From Actinophytocola sp036402745 (GTDB lineage Bacteria; Actinomycetota; Actinomycetes; Mycobacteriales; Pseudonocardiaceae): 36,200 nt of DNA. Below the pieces are notes generated by a model, which had not been told where the DNA came from, made no database searches, and worked only from the letters and a program-made list of their open reading frames with translations. This document shows positions 8,480 to 17,279 of the stretch, piece after piece (position 1 is the first letter of the stretch; each line of letters starts with the position of its first letter). Both the position numbers and the translations under genes were made by a program. The DNA lies in NCBI RefSeq assembly GCF_036402745.1, contig NZ_DASWSJ010000128.1, positions 1 to 36,200 of the forward strand, in the 5' to 3' direction.

Positions 8480-9126
8480 GTGGTGGCCCCGGCCTGCGCC
8501 GGTTCGTCGGCCAGGCACCCTCGCCCCCGCCTGCCGCCGAGGCGGCGCCGGCCGAGGTCGAGACGTGCGAGCTGTGCGGCACACCGGCCGGGCCCCGGCA
8601 CGGGCACGTGGTCGACACGGAGAACCGGTCGCTGATGTGTGCCTGCCGCGCCTGCTTCCTGCTGTTCACCCGGCCGGACGCAGGTGGCGGCAGGTTCCGC
8701 GCGGTCCCGGAGCGCCACCTCCACGACCCCGCCCGGCCACTCACGACGGCGGAATGGGAGGGCCTCGGCATCCCGGTCGGCGCGGTGTTCTTCCTCCGTG
8801 GCGCGGAAGGCCTGTCGGCGTTCTACCCGAGCCCGGCCGGCGCGACCGAGTGCCTGCTCGACCTCGACGCGTGGGCGGAGCTGTCCGCCGAGCATCCACT
8901 GCTGGCGGCCGCGGAACCGGAGGTCGAGGCGATCCTGATCCACTCGGCCGCCGGCTCGGTGGAGTGCTTCCTCGTCCCGATCGACCTGTGCTACCAGCTC
9001 GTCGGCCTGGTCCGGATGTTCTGGAAGGGCTTCGACGGCGGCCAGGAGGCACACGAGCACATCGACGGGTTCTTCGCGGAGCTACGGGCCCGCGCGGGGA
9101 CGTTCGAGCCGATGGTCGAGGAGTGA
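8476..9126 (+). CDS. DUF5947 family protein of the hydrogenase operon
   Basis: A 216-residue protein starting at GTG 8476, overlapping the previous stop. It has two Cys pairs near the N-terminus, CELC and, about 30 residues later, CACRAC, which suggest a metal (Zn or Fe-S) knuckle. The rest is mixed alpha/beta with no motif I know. Members of this family (assigned from memory) occur almost only beside group 1h hydrogenase genes, so a role in assembly or electron transfer is likely. The biochemical function is unknown. Confidence 0.75.
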   Translation: MSGGPGLRRFVGQAPSPPPAAEAAPAEVETCELCGTPAGPRHGHVVDTENRSLMCACRACFLLFTRPDAGGGRFRAVPERHLHDPARPLTTAEWEGLGIPVGAVFFLRGAEGLSAFYPSPAGATECLLDLDAWAELSAEHPLLAAAEPEVEAILIHSAAGSVECFLVPIDLCYQLVGLVRMFWKGFDGGQEAHEHIDGFFAELRARAGTFEPMVEE

Positions 9127-9128
9127 CG

Positions 9129-9770
9129 GTGCCGGAGCTCGTGTTCGACATCGTGGGCGCTGACGCCGACCGGTACGCCGTGATGCCGTCGATGAACCTG
9201 CGGCTGCGCATCACCGAGACGAGCGGCGAGCGGGTCGAGGCGATCGCGCTGCGCTGCCAGGTCCGCATCGAGCCGCACCGGCGCCGGTACTCGGCCGGTG
9301 AGGCGGCGGGCCTGCACGACCTGTTCGGCGACACCGACCGCTGGGCGGAGACGGTGAAGCCGATGCAGCTCACCACGCTGTCCACCATGGTGCCCGGCTT
9401 CACCGGCGCGGTGACCCACACGCTGCCGCTGCCGTTCTCCTACGACCTGGAGATCGCGGCGACGAAGTACTTCAGCGCGCTGGAGGACGGGGTGATCCCG
9501 CTGCTGCTGCTCTACAGCGGCACGGTCTTCGGGATGCGCGACGGCAGGCTGTCCGTGCAGCAGGTGCCGTGGAGCAAGGAGAGCGCGTTCCCGCTGCCCG
9601 TGTCGGTGTGGCGGGAGACGGTGGACCTGCACTTCCCGGACAGCGCCTGGTTCCGGGTGCGGCTGGACACCATGGCGGCGCTGCGGGAGTTCAAGAGCCG
9701 CAACGCGCTGCCCACCTGGGACGCCACGCTCGACGCCCTGCTCGCCGAGGTCAAGGAGAGACGGTCGTAG
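9129..9770 (+). CDS. DUF6084 family protein of the hydrogenase operon
   Basis: A 213-residue protein from GTG 9129, 2 bases after the DUF5947 stop; the frame is open further upstream, but that part overlaps DUF5947. It looks like an all-beta protein (LRLRITETSGERVEAIALRCQVRIEPHRR and other alternating strands), with no signal peptide, no membrane segment and no metal motif. I place it in DUF6084 from memory of the hydrogenase operon pattern. Function unknown; probably an accessory of HhySL maturation or localisation. Confidence 0.75.
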   Translation: MPELVFDIVGADADRYAVMPSMNLRLRITETSGERVEAIALRCQVRIEPHRRRYSAGEAAGLHDLFGDTDRWAETVKPMQLTTLSTMVPGFTGAVTHTLPLPFSYDLEIAATKYFSALEDGVIPLLLLYSGTVFGMRDGRLSVQQVPWSKESAFPLPVSVWRETVDLHFPDSAWFRVRLDTMAALREFKSRNALPTWDATLDALLAEVKERRS

Positions 9771-9783
9771 GAGAGGACTGGAC

Positions 9784-9888
9784 ATGCTGGGTCGACTGTT
9801 CAAGGCGGCGCTCGTCGCACTGGTGATCCTCGTGGTCATCCAGGCGGTGCCGGACATCAAGCGCTATCGCGCGATGCGCCGGATGTGA
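9784..9888 (+). CDS. 34-residue single-span membrane microprotein (DUF6893-like)
   Basis: ATG 9784 with GGAG in the preceding AGGAGAGG opens a 34-codon frame: a short basic start (MLGRLFK), a hydrophobic span of about 15 residues (ALVALVILVVIQAV), then a basic tail (KRYRAMRRM). It follows the DUF6084 stop by 13 bases and ends 3 bases before the convergent hypF stop, so it is the last gene of the operon. Tiny proteins of this type accompany group 1h loci. It could anchor the soluble hydrogenase to the membrane or reach the quinone pool (inference). Confidence 0.75.
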   Translation: MLGRLFKAALVALVILVVIQAVPDIKRYRAMRRM

Positions 9889-9891
9889 GCG

Positions 9892-12324
9892 TCAGCCGCG
9901 GTCCCGCGCGGCGCGGTCCCGCGCGGCGGCGACGGCGGCCTGCCCGAGGCTGATGCCGCCGTCGTTGGTCGGCACCCGGCCATGGGTGAGCACCCGGAAG
10001 CCGGCGCCGGTCAGCCGGTCCACGCATCCGTTGAGCAGCAGGAGGTTCTGGAACACCCCACCGGACAGCGCGACCGTCCCCACCCCGGTGGTGTCGCGGA
10101 GCCCCAGACAGGCGCGCCCGATCGCGTCCACGACACCGTTGTGGAACCGGGCCGCGATGACCGCGGGCGCCACCCCGGCCCGCAGGTCCTCCGCCGCCGC
10201 GCGCACGAGGTCCGCGCCGGCAACGCGGGTGCCCTCGCCGATGCCCGCCACGTAGTAGCCACGCTCGGCCGGTTCCGCCAGCTGCTCCAGCTCGACGGCC
10301 GCCTGCCCCTCGTAGTTGATCGTGTCGCGCAGCCCGAGCAGGGCCGACACCGCGTCGAACAGCCGGCCGGCGCTGGAGGTGGGCGGGGAGCTCGTGCCGG
10401 CGCGGGCGATCGCGAGCACGTCGGCCCAGCGGGACTCGTTGCGCCGCAGCACGTCGAGCCCGGCCGGCGGCGCGCCCGCGTAGGCCACGTCGAGGTAGGC
10501 CGCGGCCATCCGCCACGGCTGCCGGATCGCCGCGGTGCCACCGGGCAGCGCGACGGGCTCGAGGTGGCCGACGCGCTCGAACCCGGCCAGGTCGGCGAGG
10601 AGGAACTCGCCGCCCCAGATGGTGCCATCGGTGCCGTAGCCCAGGCCGTCGAAGGCGACGCCGAGCACCGGGCCGGGCTCGCCGTTGTCTGCCAGGCACG
10701 AGGCGATGTGCGCGTGGTGGTGCTGCACGCCGACCAGCTCGACGTCGCCGGCCTCCATTCCCATGGCGTGCTTCGTGGACAGGTACTCCGGGTGCAGGTC
10801 GTGCGCCACCAGCACGGGGTCGACGTCGAAGAGCCGCCCGAAGTGCTCGATGCCCTCCACGTAGGACCGGAGCGTCTCGTAGTTCTCGAGGTCGCCGATG
10901 TGGTGGGACACGAAGGCGTGCCGGTCCTTCGCGAGGCAGAAGGTGTTCTTCAGCTCGGCGCCGCAGGCCAGGATCGGGCGGGGCGCGGGCCAGCGCAGCG
11001 TGACCGGCTCGGGGACGTAGCCGCGGGAGCGCCGCAGCACCGACTCGCGGCCGCGGAAGGGCCGGACCACCGAGTCGTCGGTGCGGATGTGGATGGGCCG
11101 GTCGTGGGTGAGGAACCCTTCGGCGATGCCGCCGAGCCGCCGCCGGGCGTCGTCGTCGGTGTAGGCGATCGGCTCGTCGGACACGTTGCCGCTGGTGAGC
11201 ACGATCGGCGCGTTCACCGCACGCAGCAGCAGGTGGTGCATGGGGGTGTAGGGCAGCATCAGCCCGAGCTGGCGGTTGCCCGGCGCCACCGACGGCGCCA
11301 CGAGGTGGCCGGTGGCGCTGCCGGCGGCGGCATCCGGGGCGCTGCTGGTGGCGGCGTCCGTGGCGGTGGCGGTGGCGGTACCGCCGTCGGTGCGGCGGGT
11401 GAGCAGCACGATCGGCCGGCGTCTGCTGGTGAGCAGCTCGACGGCGGCGGGGTCCAGCTCGCACAGCCTCCCCGCGGTGTCCACATCGGACACCATGACG
11501 GCGAACGGCTTGTCCTCGCGGTGCTTTCGCTCGCGCAGCGCGGCCGCGGCGGCCTCGTGCCCGGCGAGGACCGCGAGGTGGTAGCCGCCGATGCCCTTGA
11601 TCGCGAGCACCTGCCCGGCCTTCAGGCGTGCGGCGGCCTGCGCGATCGGCTCCGTGCCGGGCGCGTCGGCTGCGTCGTCGTTCTTGTTGTCGTCGTTGTT
11701 GTTGTTGTCGTTGTTGTCGTCGTCGTTCTCGTTGTCGTCGTTGTCGTCGTCGAGGCGCAGCCGGGGACCGCAGTCCGCGCAGCACGTCGGCTGGGCGTGG
11801 AAGCGACGGTCGGTGGGGTCGTGGTACTCGGCGGCGCACGGCTCGCACATCGCGAAGCCGGCCATCGTGGTCAGCGGGCGGTCGTAGGGCACGTCACGCA
11901 CGATCGTGAACCGCGGCCCGCAGTTCGTGCAGTTGATGAACGGGTAGCCGAACCGGCGGTCGGCGGCGTCGGCGAGCTCGCGCAGGCAGTCGTCACACGT
12001 GGCGCTGTCCGCCGAGACGAGCGTGTGCCGCTGCCCGGCCGCCTCACTCGCGACGATCGAGAAGTCACCCGCGCCGGTCGGCGCCGCGGCGGTGGTGGTG
12101 ATCCGCTCGATCGCGGCGAGCGGCGGCGGGTGCTCGGCCAGCGCCGACAGGAACGCCTCGACCTGCGGCAGCGTCCCCTCGACCTCGACGAAGACCCCGC
12201 TGACGTCGTTGCCGACCCGCCCGGCCACCCCGATCCGGGTCGCGAGCCCGTAGACGAACGGCCGAAAGCCGACGCCTTGGACGACCCCCTCGACGCGGAC
12301 ATTGCGCCGGACGCGCTCGCTCAC
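9892..12324 (-). CDS. hypF: Carbamoyltransferase HypF, with a low-complexity Asp/Asn insert
   Basis: An 810-residue enzyme that makes the thiocarbamate on HypE from carbamoyl phosphate for the CN ligands of [NiFe] hydrogenases. Domains run in order: acylphosphatase (VEGVVQGVGFRPFVYGL, about 9-90), two Zn fingers (CDDC...CTNC and CEPC...CADC, about 110-187), YrdC-like (KGIGGYHL onward), and a Kae1-like C-terminus (DLHPEYLST, HHHAHIASCLADNG, VALSGGVFQN). It starts at GTG 12324. Between the second Zn finger and YrdC lies an odd stretch of about 26 residues, nearly all Asp/Asn, from a GTC/GTT trinucleotide tract. A second Ala/Thr-rich insert lies about 100 residues later. It converges on the hydrogenase operon. 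Confidence 0.96.
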   Translation of the reverse strand: MSERVRRNVRVEGVVQGVGFRPFVYGLATRIGVAGRVGNDVSGVFVEVEGTLPQVEAFLSALAEHPPPLAAIERITTTAAAPTGAGDFSIVASEAAGQRHTLVSADSATCDDCLRELADAADRRFGYPFINCTNCGPRFTIVRDVPYDRPLTTMAGFAMCEPCAAEYHDPTDRRFHAQPTCCADCGPRLRLDDDNDDNENDDDNNDNNNNDDNKNDDAADAPGTEPIAQAAARLKAGQVLAIKGIGGYHLAVLAGHEAAAAALRERKHREDKPFAVMVSDVDTAGRLCELDPAAVELLTSRRRPIVLLTRRTDGGTATATATDAATSSAPDAAAGSATGHLVAPSVAPGNRQLGLMLPYTPMHHLLLRAVNAPIVLTSGNVSDEPIAYTDDDARRRLGGIAEGFLTHDRPIHIRTDDSVVRPFRGRESVLRRSRGYVPEPVTLRWPAPRPILACGAELKNTFCLAKDRHAFVSHHIGDLENYETLRSYVEGIEHFGRLFDVDPVLVAHDLHPEYLSTKHAMGMEAGDVELVGVQHHHAHIASCLADNGEPGPVLGVAFDGLGYGTDGTIWGGEFLLADLAGFERVGHLEPVALPGGTAAIRQPWRMAAAYLDVAYAGAPPAGLDVLRRNESRWADVLAIARAGTSSPPTSSAGRLFDAVSALLGLRDTINYEGQAAVELEQLAEPAERGYYVAGIGEGTRVAGADLVRAAAEDLRAGVAPAVIAARFHNGVVDAIGRACLGLRDTTGVGTVALSGGVFQNLLLLNGCVDRLTGAGFRVLTHGRVPTNDGGISLGQAAVAAARDRAARDRG
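11678..11755. repeat. GTC/GTT trinucleotide microsatellite inside hypF
   Basis: About 78 bases built almost only of GTC and GTT triplets on the plus strand (GAC/AAC codons in hypF). The repeat is in frame and codes for the Asp/Asn run. It is rich in T compared with its surroundings and is a candidate for slippage. Confidence 0.9.
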
Positions 12325-12617
12325 GGGCTCAGGCTAGGCCGCCGCGGCGTTCGGGACAGCCCCGGCGGCCGCCGGGAAGGGCTCGCGGGCCGACCCTGGG
12401 ACGCGTCACAAGTGCGGCCTGCGGTCCTGCGCCCGGACCGGTTCGCCACCGGCCACCGGCCACCGCCTCCGCCTCCGCGGTGGCGAGCCCGCTGCCGCGC
12501 ACCTTCACGGCGGGCCGATTCCACAGTGGACGGCCCGGCGGGGACGACTCGCGGACCCGGGGTGAGCGCTTGCTAGCGTTGCGGCCTGCCACACAGCGGA
12601 TCGGGGCGAGGGCCGAC

Positions 12618-13913
12618 ATGGGCGGTTACTGGTTCAACATCGTGCTGGTCGGGGTCCTGATCCTGCTCAACGCCGTGTTCGCGGGCAGCGAGATCGCGCT
12701 GATCTCGTTGCGCGAGGGCCAGCTGAAGCAGCTGGAGCGGCGCGGTGGGCGGGCAGGCCGGACGCTGGTCCGGCTGGCCCGCGACCCCAACCGGTTCCTC
12801 GCGACGATCCAGGTGGGCATCACCCTCGCCGGCTTCCTCGCCTCGGCCACCGCGGCCGTGTCGCTCGCCGCGCCGGTCGCGCCGCTGTTCAGCTTCCTCG
12901 GCGCGGCCGCGCAGCCGGTGGCGATCGCGCTGATCACGCTGGTCCTGACGTTCCTCACGCTCGTCTTCGGCGAGCTCGCCCCCAAGCGGCTGGCCATGCA
13001 GTACGCCCAGCGGTGGGCGCTGGCCGTCGCCCGCCCGCTCGACTTCCTGTCCCGGATCTCGCGGCCCGCGATCTGGACGCTCGGCAAGACCACCGACCTC
13101 ATCGTCCGCATCTTCGGCGGCAACCCCGACGCGGCCAAGGAGCAGCTCAGTCCCGAGGAGCTGCGCGACCTCGTCGTCGGCCACCGCGGCCTCAACGCCG
13201 AGCAGCGCACGATCATCACCGGTGCCCTCGAGATCCACGAGCGCCTGCTGCGCGAGGTGCTCGTCCCCCGCCGTGCCGTGTTGACGATCCGCGCCGACCT
13301 GCCGATCGCCGACGCGCGCACCGCCCTCGCCGAGTCCGGGCACACCCGCGCCCCGATCGTGCGGGACGGACACCTCGACGACGTGATCGGCGTGGTGACC
13401 CTCCGCGACCTGCTCGACGACGACCGCACGCTCGCCGATGTGGCCCGTCCGCCGGTCGTGTTCCCCGACTCGGTCCGGGTGTCCGACGCACTGCGCCGGT
13501 TCAAGGACGAGCGCGAGCAGTTCGCGCTGGTGGCCAACGAGCACGGCGCCATCGACGGGATCGTCACCCTCGAGGACCTGCTGGAGGAGATCGTGGGCGA
13601 GATCTACGACGAGACCGACCCCGACATCATGGCCGTCCGGACCCAGCCCGACGGCACGCTGATCCTGCCCGGGACGTTCCCCATCCACGACCTCATCGAC
13701 CTGGGCGTCGAGATAGCGGACCGCCCCGAGGGCGACTACGCCACGATCGCCGGGCTCGTGCTCACCGAGCTGGGCCGCATCCCCACCGCACCCGGCGACC
13801 GGGTCACCCTCACGGATTGGACCATCGAGGTCACGGCGATCGACCACAACGCGATCACCGAGGTCCGGCTCCACCACCACCCGAGCACGACCACGGACGA
13901 GGCGCGGGACTAA
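12618..13913 (+). CDS. Hemolysin-family/CNNM transmembrane protein with CBS pair and CorC/HlyC domain
   Basis: A 431-residue membrane protein. The ATG at 12618 has GAGGG 5 bases upstream; the longer open frame to 12480 has no such signal. The N-terminal DUF21/CNNM domain has about three or four membrane spans (MGGYWFNIVLVGVLILLNAVFAG onward, with the family-like FGELAPKRLAM). Two CBS domains follow (about 215-330, LVPRRAVLTIRAD and VTLEDLLEEIVGEI), then a CorC_HlyC domain (GTFPIHDL...). Family members are linked to Mg2+/Co2+ efflux or homeostasis. It is divergent from hypF across 293 bases. Confidence 0.92.
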   Translation: MGGYWFNIVLVGVLILLNAVFAGSEIALISLREGQLKQLERRGGRAGRTLVRLARDPNRFLATIQVGITLAGFLASATAAVSLAAPVAPLFSFLGAAAQPVAIALITLVLTFLTLVFGELAPKRLAMQYAQRWALAVARPLDFLSRISRPAIWTLGKTTDLIVRIFGGNPDAAKEQLSPEELRDLVVGHRGLNAEQRTIITGALEIHERLLREVLVPRRAVLTIRADLPIADARTALAESGHTRAPIVRDGHLDDVIGVVTLRDLLDDDRTLADVARPPVVFPDSVRVSDALRRFKDEREQFALVANEHGAIDGIVTLEDLLEEIVGEIYDETDPDIMAVRTQPDGTLILPGTFPIHDLIDLGVEIADRPEGDYATIAGLVLTELGRIPTAPGDRVTLTDWTIEVTAIDHNAITEVRLHHHPSTTTDEARD

Positions 13914-14221
13914 GGCCTGTCTCGTAGATCATGGTGTGAAGTCCTGCGCCGACCACCGGAACCTCAGGGGACCGTGACGGCACCCAGCCACCACCCACCT
14001 CGATACCCGCACGATTCGCTGGGACGCAACGCACACTTTTGATCCCGGGGAGGCGGACTAGCCGTCCTGTAAATGATCTGGACCGGATGGGAGGCCCGGC
14101 GCCTCGCTCGGAGGTTGGCGCGGGTTGCCGTCGCGTCGGTGGCGGTAGAGCGCCCGGCCGGGGTGGTGGTCGCGGACACGGCGTACGTCGGGCGGCGGTC
14201 GGGTGGTGGAGTGGGCTCGTG
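13914..14221. other. 308-bp gap with possible insertion-sequence scar
   Basis: No gene is supported here. The left side begins with GGCCTGTCTCGTAGATCATG (13915-13934), and an inverted, poorly matching counterpart around 14070-14090 also contains GATCATTTACAG on the minus strand. This is reminiscent of decayed transposon ends, but no transposase frame remains. A 71-codon minus-strand frame (13964-14179) is arginine-rich and not convincing. The gap is between convergent genes. Confidence 0.3.
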
Positions 14222-15103
14222 TCAGAGGGCGGTCTGGATCAGGTGTTTGAGGGTGTCGTCGTCGGCCAAGGCTGGGAGGGCCAGCACTCGGCGTTGGGCT
14301 TGCTCGCCCATCGCGGATACGGTCGTCAACAGTTCGCCTACCGCGCCGTTGGCCATGGCGGTGTGGAGGAGCTCGGTCAGGGTTTCGTCGTCGGATTCGG
14401 CGGCGTACTCGCCCAAGCGGGCGCGTAGGTGGTGGTCCTTCAGGCGGCCCATCAGGGTCAGGCCGGCTGAGCGCAGGTCGGTCGGGCCCGCCAGGGCGCG
14501 GTGGACTATGGCGCGCAAGCGTTGCGGGGGCAGCACGGCTACCGCTCGGGTGAGTTGCGCGTCGGACTCCGCGTAGACGCCTATGCGCAGCAGGGCCTCG
14601 TCGGGGACGGTCGCCGCCACGTGCACCAGGAGCTGCTCGGTGGCTACGTCCAGCAGGCGGCCCAGGGTGATGAACTCGCCGCGAGCCACCAGCTCCATGA
14701 CGACCGCCAGGGCGCGATCGGGGTGGATGCGGCTGATCAGCGGCGCCGCCCGGCGTGGGTCGAGGTGCAGGCAGCTCTCGGCCAGGTACTCGACCGGCAT
14801 TCGGTTGGCGAACTCGGCCGCCCGGTCCGGGGCCATCTCGCCGGCGACCCGGGCCGCCAGCAGCGGTGAGAAGGCACGCAGCGCGATCCGGACGTTGACC
14901 ATGGTGGGCAGCACGCTGGTGATCGAGGCGATGCGCCGGAACGCCGCCCGATGCTCGTCGTAGAGGGCGCCCACCACCCGCTCGCGGATCCGGCGGATGT
15001 CGCCGGGCGGCAGCGACGCGGCGAAGGCCACGCCCTCCGGCGTGGTGCCCAGTGCCCGGGCCAGCTTGACCAGCTCGGCCTGCGTGGCTAAGTCGCGGCC
15101 CAT
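14222..15103 (-). CDS. Uncharacterised helical-repeat protein
   Basis: A 293-residue protein of unknown function, rich in Ala, Leu and Arg, with successive helix pairs (for example FANRMPVEYLAESCLHLDPRRAAPLISRI and ATVPDEALLRIGVYAESD). The pattern resembles an alpha-solenoid or the MgtE N-terminal superhelix, but this is only a visual likeness. No signal peptide or membrane span is seen. It starts 3 bases after the stop of the small gene at 15107-15337, so the two form an operon. The long plus-strand frames across it are shadows. Confidence 0.75.
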   Translation of the reverse strand: MGRDLATQAELVKLARALGTTPEGVAFAASLPPGDIRRIRERVVGALYDEHRAAFRRIASITSVLPTMVNVRIALRAFSPLLAARVAGEMAPDRAAEFANRMPVEYLAESCLHLDPRRAAPLISRIHPDRALAVVMELVARGEFITLGRLLDVATEQLLVHVAATVPDEALLRIGVYAESDAQLTRAVAVLPPQRLRAIVHRALAGPTDLRSAGLTLMGRLKDHHLRARLGEYAAESDDETLTELLHTAMANGAVGELLTTVSAMGEQAQRRVLALPALADDDTLKHLIQTAL

Positions 15104-15106
15104 CGG

Positions 15107-15337
15107 TCAGCGCCCCAGGATCTTGCCGACGGCACCGCGCAGCAACGCCGGCATCTGGCGAAACGCCTCGTCCGAGGCTATCGCCAGCGCCCTGGCCTGG
15201 CGCTTCCTGGCGGCCACCAACGCGTCGCGCAGCTGGTCCAGCTCCTGGTCGGACAGGCCGTCCACCACCCGCGCGTCCTCGCCCAACCAGCGCCTCAGCA
15301 CATCTCGCATGTCGCTGCGCATACCTGACTCTGTCAC
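15107..15337 (-). CDS. Small uncharacterised helical protein
   Basis: A 76-residue charged helical protein (DMRDVLRRWLGEDARVVDGLSDQELDQLRDAL) with start GTG 15337; in-frame ATG codons at 15322 and 15310 are alternatives. The C-terminus (MPALLRGAVGKILGR) looks amphipathic. It matches no family I know. Paired with the 293-residue gene downstream, it probably shares a promoter in the gap to its right. Confidence 0.6.
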   Translation of the reverse strand: MTESGMRSDMRDVLRRWLGEDARVVDGLSDQELDQLRDALVAARKRQARALAIASDEAFRQMPALLRGAVGKILGR

Positions 15338-15718
15338 GTCCGCCGCAGAAAGCCATACCCGGATCCCACGGGTGGCCTAGCGGCATCGTCGGCGTCCGAA
15401 GTGGACGGTGGGAGGTGGTCTGCGTCATGGTCCGGTTCCTCTCGCTGCGGGGGCGGCGGGTGCCGTTGTCAGAACCCACATTGCCGCGAGGAACCGGCGG
15501 CTGGGGCGGGGAGGCCGCAGGCTGTGGACAACTGGCTGGGCTGTGGACAACCGGCCGCGACGGCGGCGCTGAGGGCCGGGAATGTCGGTGGGTCGTGCTA
15601 CCGGCCCACGGGCAGGGGATCAACCCTCTCCCACTCTGACCATAACTCGCGTGGCAAGAGGGAAACATCGGACCGCGGGCCGATTTTCCGCTGCCATTCT
15701 TTGGTTACCGTTTTGGCC
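15338..15718. other. 381-bp divergent intergenic region with two DnaA-box-like 9-mers
   Basis: No gene is supported. Two copies of TGTGGACAA (15523-15531 and 15542-15550) match the actinobacterial DnaA-box form on the minus strand, 19 bases apart. The last 80 bases before 15719 are AT-richer and probably hold the promoter of the alpha/beta hydrolase gene. Confidence 0.45.
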
Positions 15719-16624
15719 ATGCCAGAACTGAAGGCGCTGAATGTCGGCCCGTCCGGAATCGAGATCGCCTACGAACGTCTCGGTGACCCCGCCGCACCGC
15801 CGGTCCTGCTGATCATGGGGGGCGGCGCGCAGCTGATCAACTGGCCGGAGGGGTTCTGCCAGGAGCTGGTGGACCGCGGCGTGCAGGTGATCCGGTTCGA
15901 CAACCGCGACGCCGGCCGGTCTACGCAGTTCTCCGACGCGCCCGTGCCGGACTTCGCGGCGGCACTGGCCGGTGACTTCTCGACGGCGTCCTACACGCTG
16001 TCGGACCTGGCGGCCGACACCGTCGGCCTGCTCGACGTGCTCGGGTTCGGCAGCGTGCACCTCGTCGGCGCCTCGATGGGCGGGATGATCGCCCAGATGG
16101 TCGCGATCGAGCATCCGGACCGGGTTCGTTCGCTGACGTCGATGATGTCCACCACCGGCGAGCCCGGGGTCGGTGCGGCCGACTTCTCGGCGTTCGCCGA
16201 GCTGGGATCGCCTCCGGAGGACCGGGAGGCTTTCATCGAGTGGCAGGTGCGCGCCATGCGGATCGCCGCGTCACCGGGGTTCGCGTTCGACGCGGCCGCG
16301 GCGGCCGAGCGCGCCGGACGGATCTACGACCGGGGTTACGCCGTCCTCGGCATGCAGCGCCAGGGCATCGCGGTCGTGGCGACGGGCGACCGCACGCGAG
16401 GACTGCGGTCGCTGCGGGTGCCCACCCTGGTGGTGCACGGCGCCGCCGACACCATGTGCGACGTCAGCGGCGGGCGGGCCACGGCGGCCGCCGTCCCCGG
16501 CGCTGAGCTGGTGGTCGTGGACGGCATGGCCCACAGCCTCCCGCGGGAGCTGTGGCCCGGGCTCGCCACGCACATCGCCGGTCTCGTCGACCGCGCCGAG
16601 GCGGTCGCCGTCTCCGGCGCCTGA
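15719..16624 (+). CDS. Alpha/beta hydrolase
   Basis: A 301-residue alpha/beta-hydrolase-fold enzyme. The nucleophile elbow GASMGG puts Ser119 at the active site. The acid is in VVHGAADTMCDV and the His in DGMAHSLP. The oxyanion region is LLIMGGGAQLI and the strand-4 motif is RFDNRDAGRST. These features resemble the aclacinomycin methylesterase RdmC/non-heme peroxidase-like subfamily, but the substrate is unknown. The ATG at 15719 fits the domain start; the open frame extends further without coding features. No operon partner is evident. Confidence 0.9.
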   Translation: MPELKALNVGPSGIEIAYERLGDPAAPPVLLIMGGGAQLINWPEGFCQELVDRGVQVIRFDNRDAGRSTQFSDAPVPDFAAALAGDFSTASYTLSDLAADTVGLLDVLGFGSVHLVGASMGGMIAQMVAIEHPDRVRSLTSMMSTTGEPGVGAADFSAFAELGSPPEDREAFIEWQVRAMRIAASPGFAFDAAAAAERAGRIYDRGYAVLGMQRQGIAVVATGDRTRGLRSLRVPTLVVHGAADTMCDVSGGRATAAAVPGAELVVVDGMAHSLPRELWPGLATHIAGLVDRAEAVAVSGA

Positions 16625-16711
16625 CGGTGCGTTGCCGGCGCACAGCGGGCCGACGCCCGTTCGCCTATCGTCATCCCCCGGAACCGGACAGGGCGACCGA
16701 GGGGGAACCAA

Positions 16712-17278
16712 ATGTACGGCAACAGTTCGGTGGTCACGTTCGCGCCGGAGGTTCCCGCGGGCGCGCCGCTCGTGGTCCGCAGCAAGGGCAGTACCAAGGT
16801 GCTCTACGTGGTGCTGCTGGTGTGCGTGGCGCTCGAGTCCGCGCTCGTCCTCGCGGTCCCGTTGCTCGCGGTCTGGTCCGGGTTCGCCCTGTTCCTCGCG
16901 CTGATCCCGTTGCTGGCCCTGCAACTGTGGTTCATGGTCATCATCGTGCGCGAGTACCAGGGCTTGCTCGGCCCACAGCTGGCCGCCGACCACACCGGCG
17001 TCTGGGTGCGCACGGGCATGGGCAGCCGGCCGGAGGTGGTGTACCTACCGTGGCCCGCCATCGACATGATCGACGCCACCCGCAAGGGCCCGACGGTCCG
17101 GATCATGAGCCGCCAGGGCGACGCGCTGTACCCCCGCCGTCCCCACTGGCGCGCCCGCTCGCTGCGACGCCGCTTCGGCACCCCGTTCATCGTGGACGGC
17201 CGCCGCTCGGCCGAGCACCCCGAACGCGTCGCCGGCCACTTGCATCGACTCGCCGCACACGCGATGCGGTCCACGTAG
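16712..17278 (+). CDS. Two-span membrane protein, uncharacterised
   Basis: A 188-residue protein with two adjacent hydrophobic spans (about residues 28-50 and 54-79), then a cytosolic beta-rich part (GVWVRTGMGSRPEVVYLPWPAIDMIDA) with a bacterial-PH-like look and a basic C-terminus. It starts at ATG 16712, with GAGGGGG upstream. Function unknown. It ends against the convergent gene at 17280. Confidence 0.78.
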   Translation: MYGNSSVVTFAPEVPAGAPLVVRSKGSTKVLYVVLLVCVALESALVLAVPLLAVWSGFALFLALIPLLALQLWFMVIIVREYQGLLGPQLAADHTGVWVRTGMGSRPEVVYLPWPAIDMIDATRKGPTVRIMSRQGDALYPRRPHWRARSLRRRFGTPFIVDGRRSAEHPERVAGHLHRLAAHAMRST

Positions 17279-17279
17279 G

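Noticed and set aside
11678..11755. Small RNA or structured element in the triplet tract
   Set aside because: It is in frame within hypF and has no self-complementarity beyond simple repeats.
9982..12576. Very long plus-strand frame opposite hypF
   Set aside because: It is a high-GC shadow of hypF; the composition is Arg/Val/Gly repetitive with no domain.
13964..14179. 71-codon minus-strand frame in the gap
   Set aside because: Low-complexity Arg/Thr/Ala content, no ribosome site, no recognisable domain.
15523..15550. Replication origin
   Set aside because: Only two DnaA-like boxes, no AT-rich unwinding region, no dnaA/dnaN nearby.
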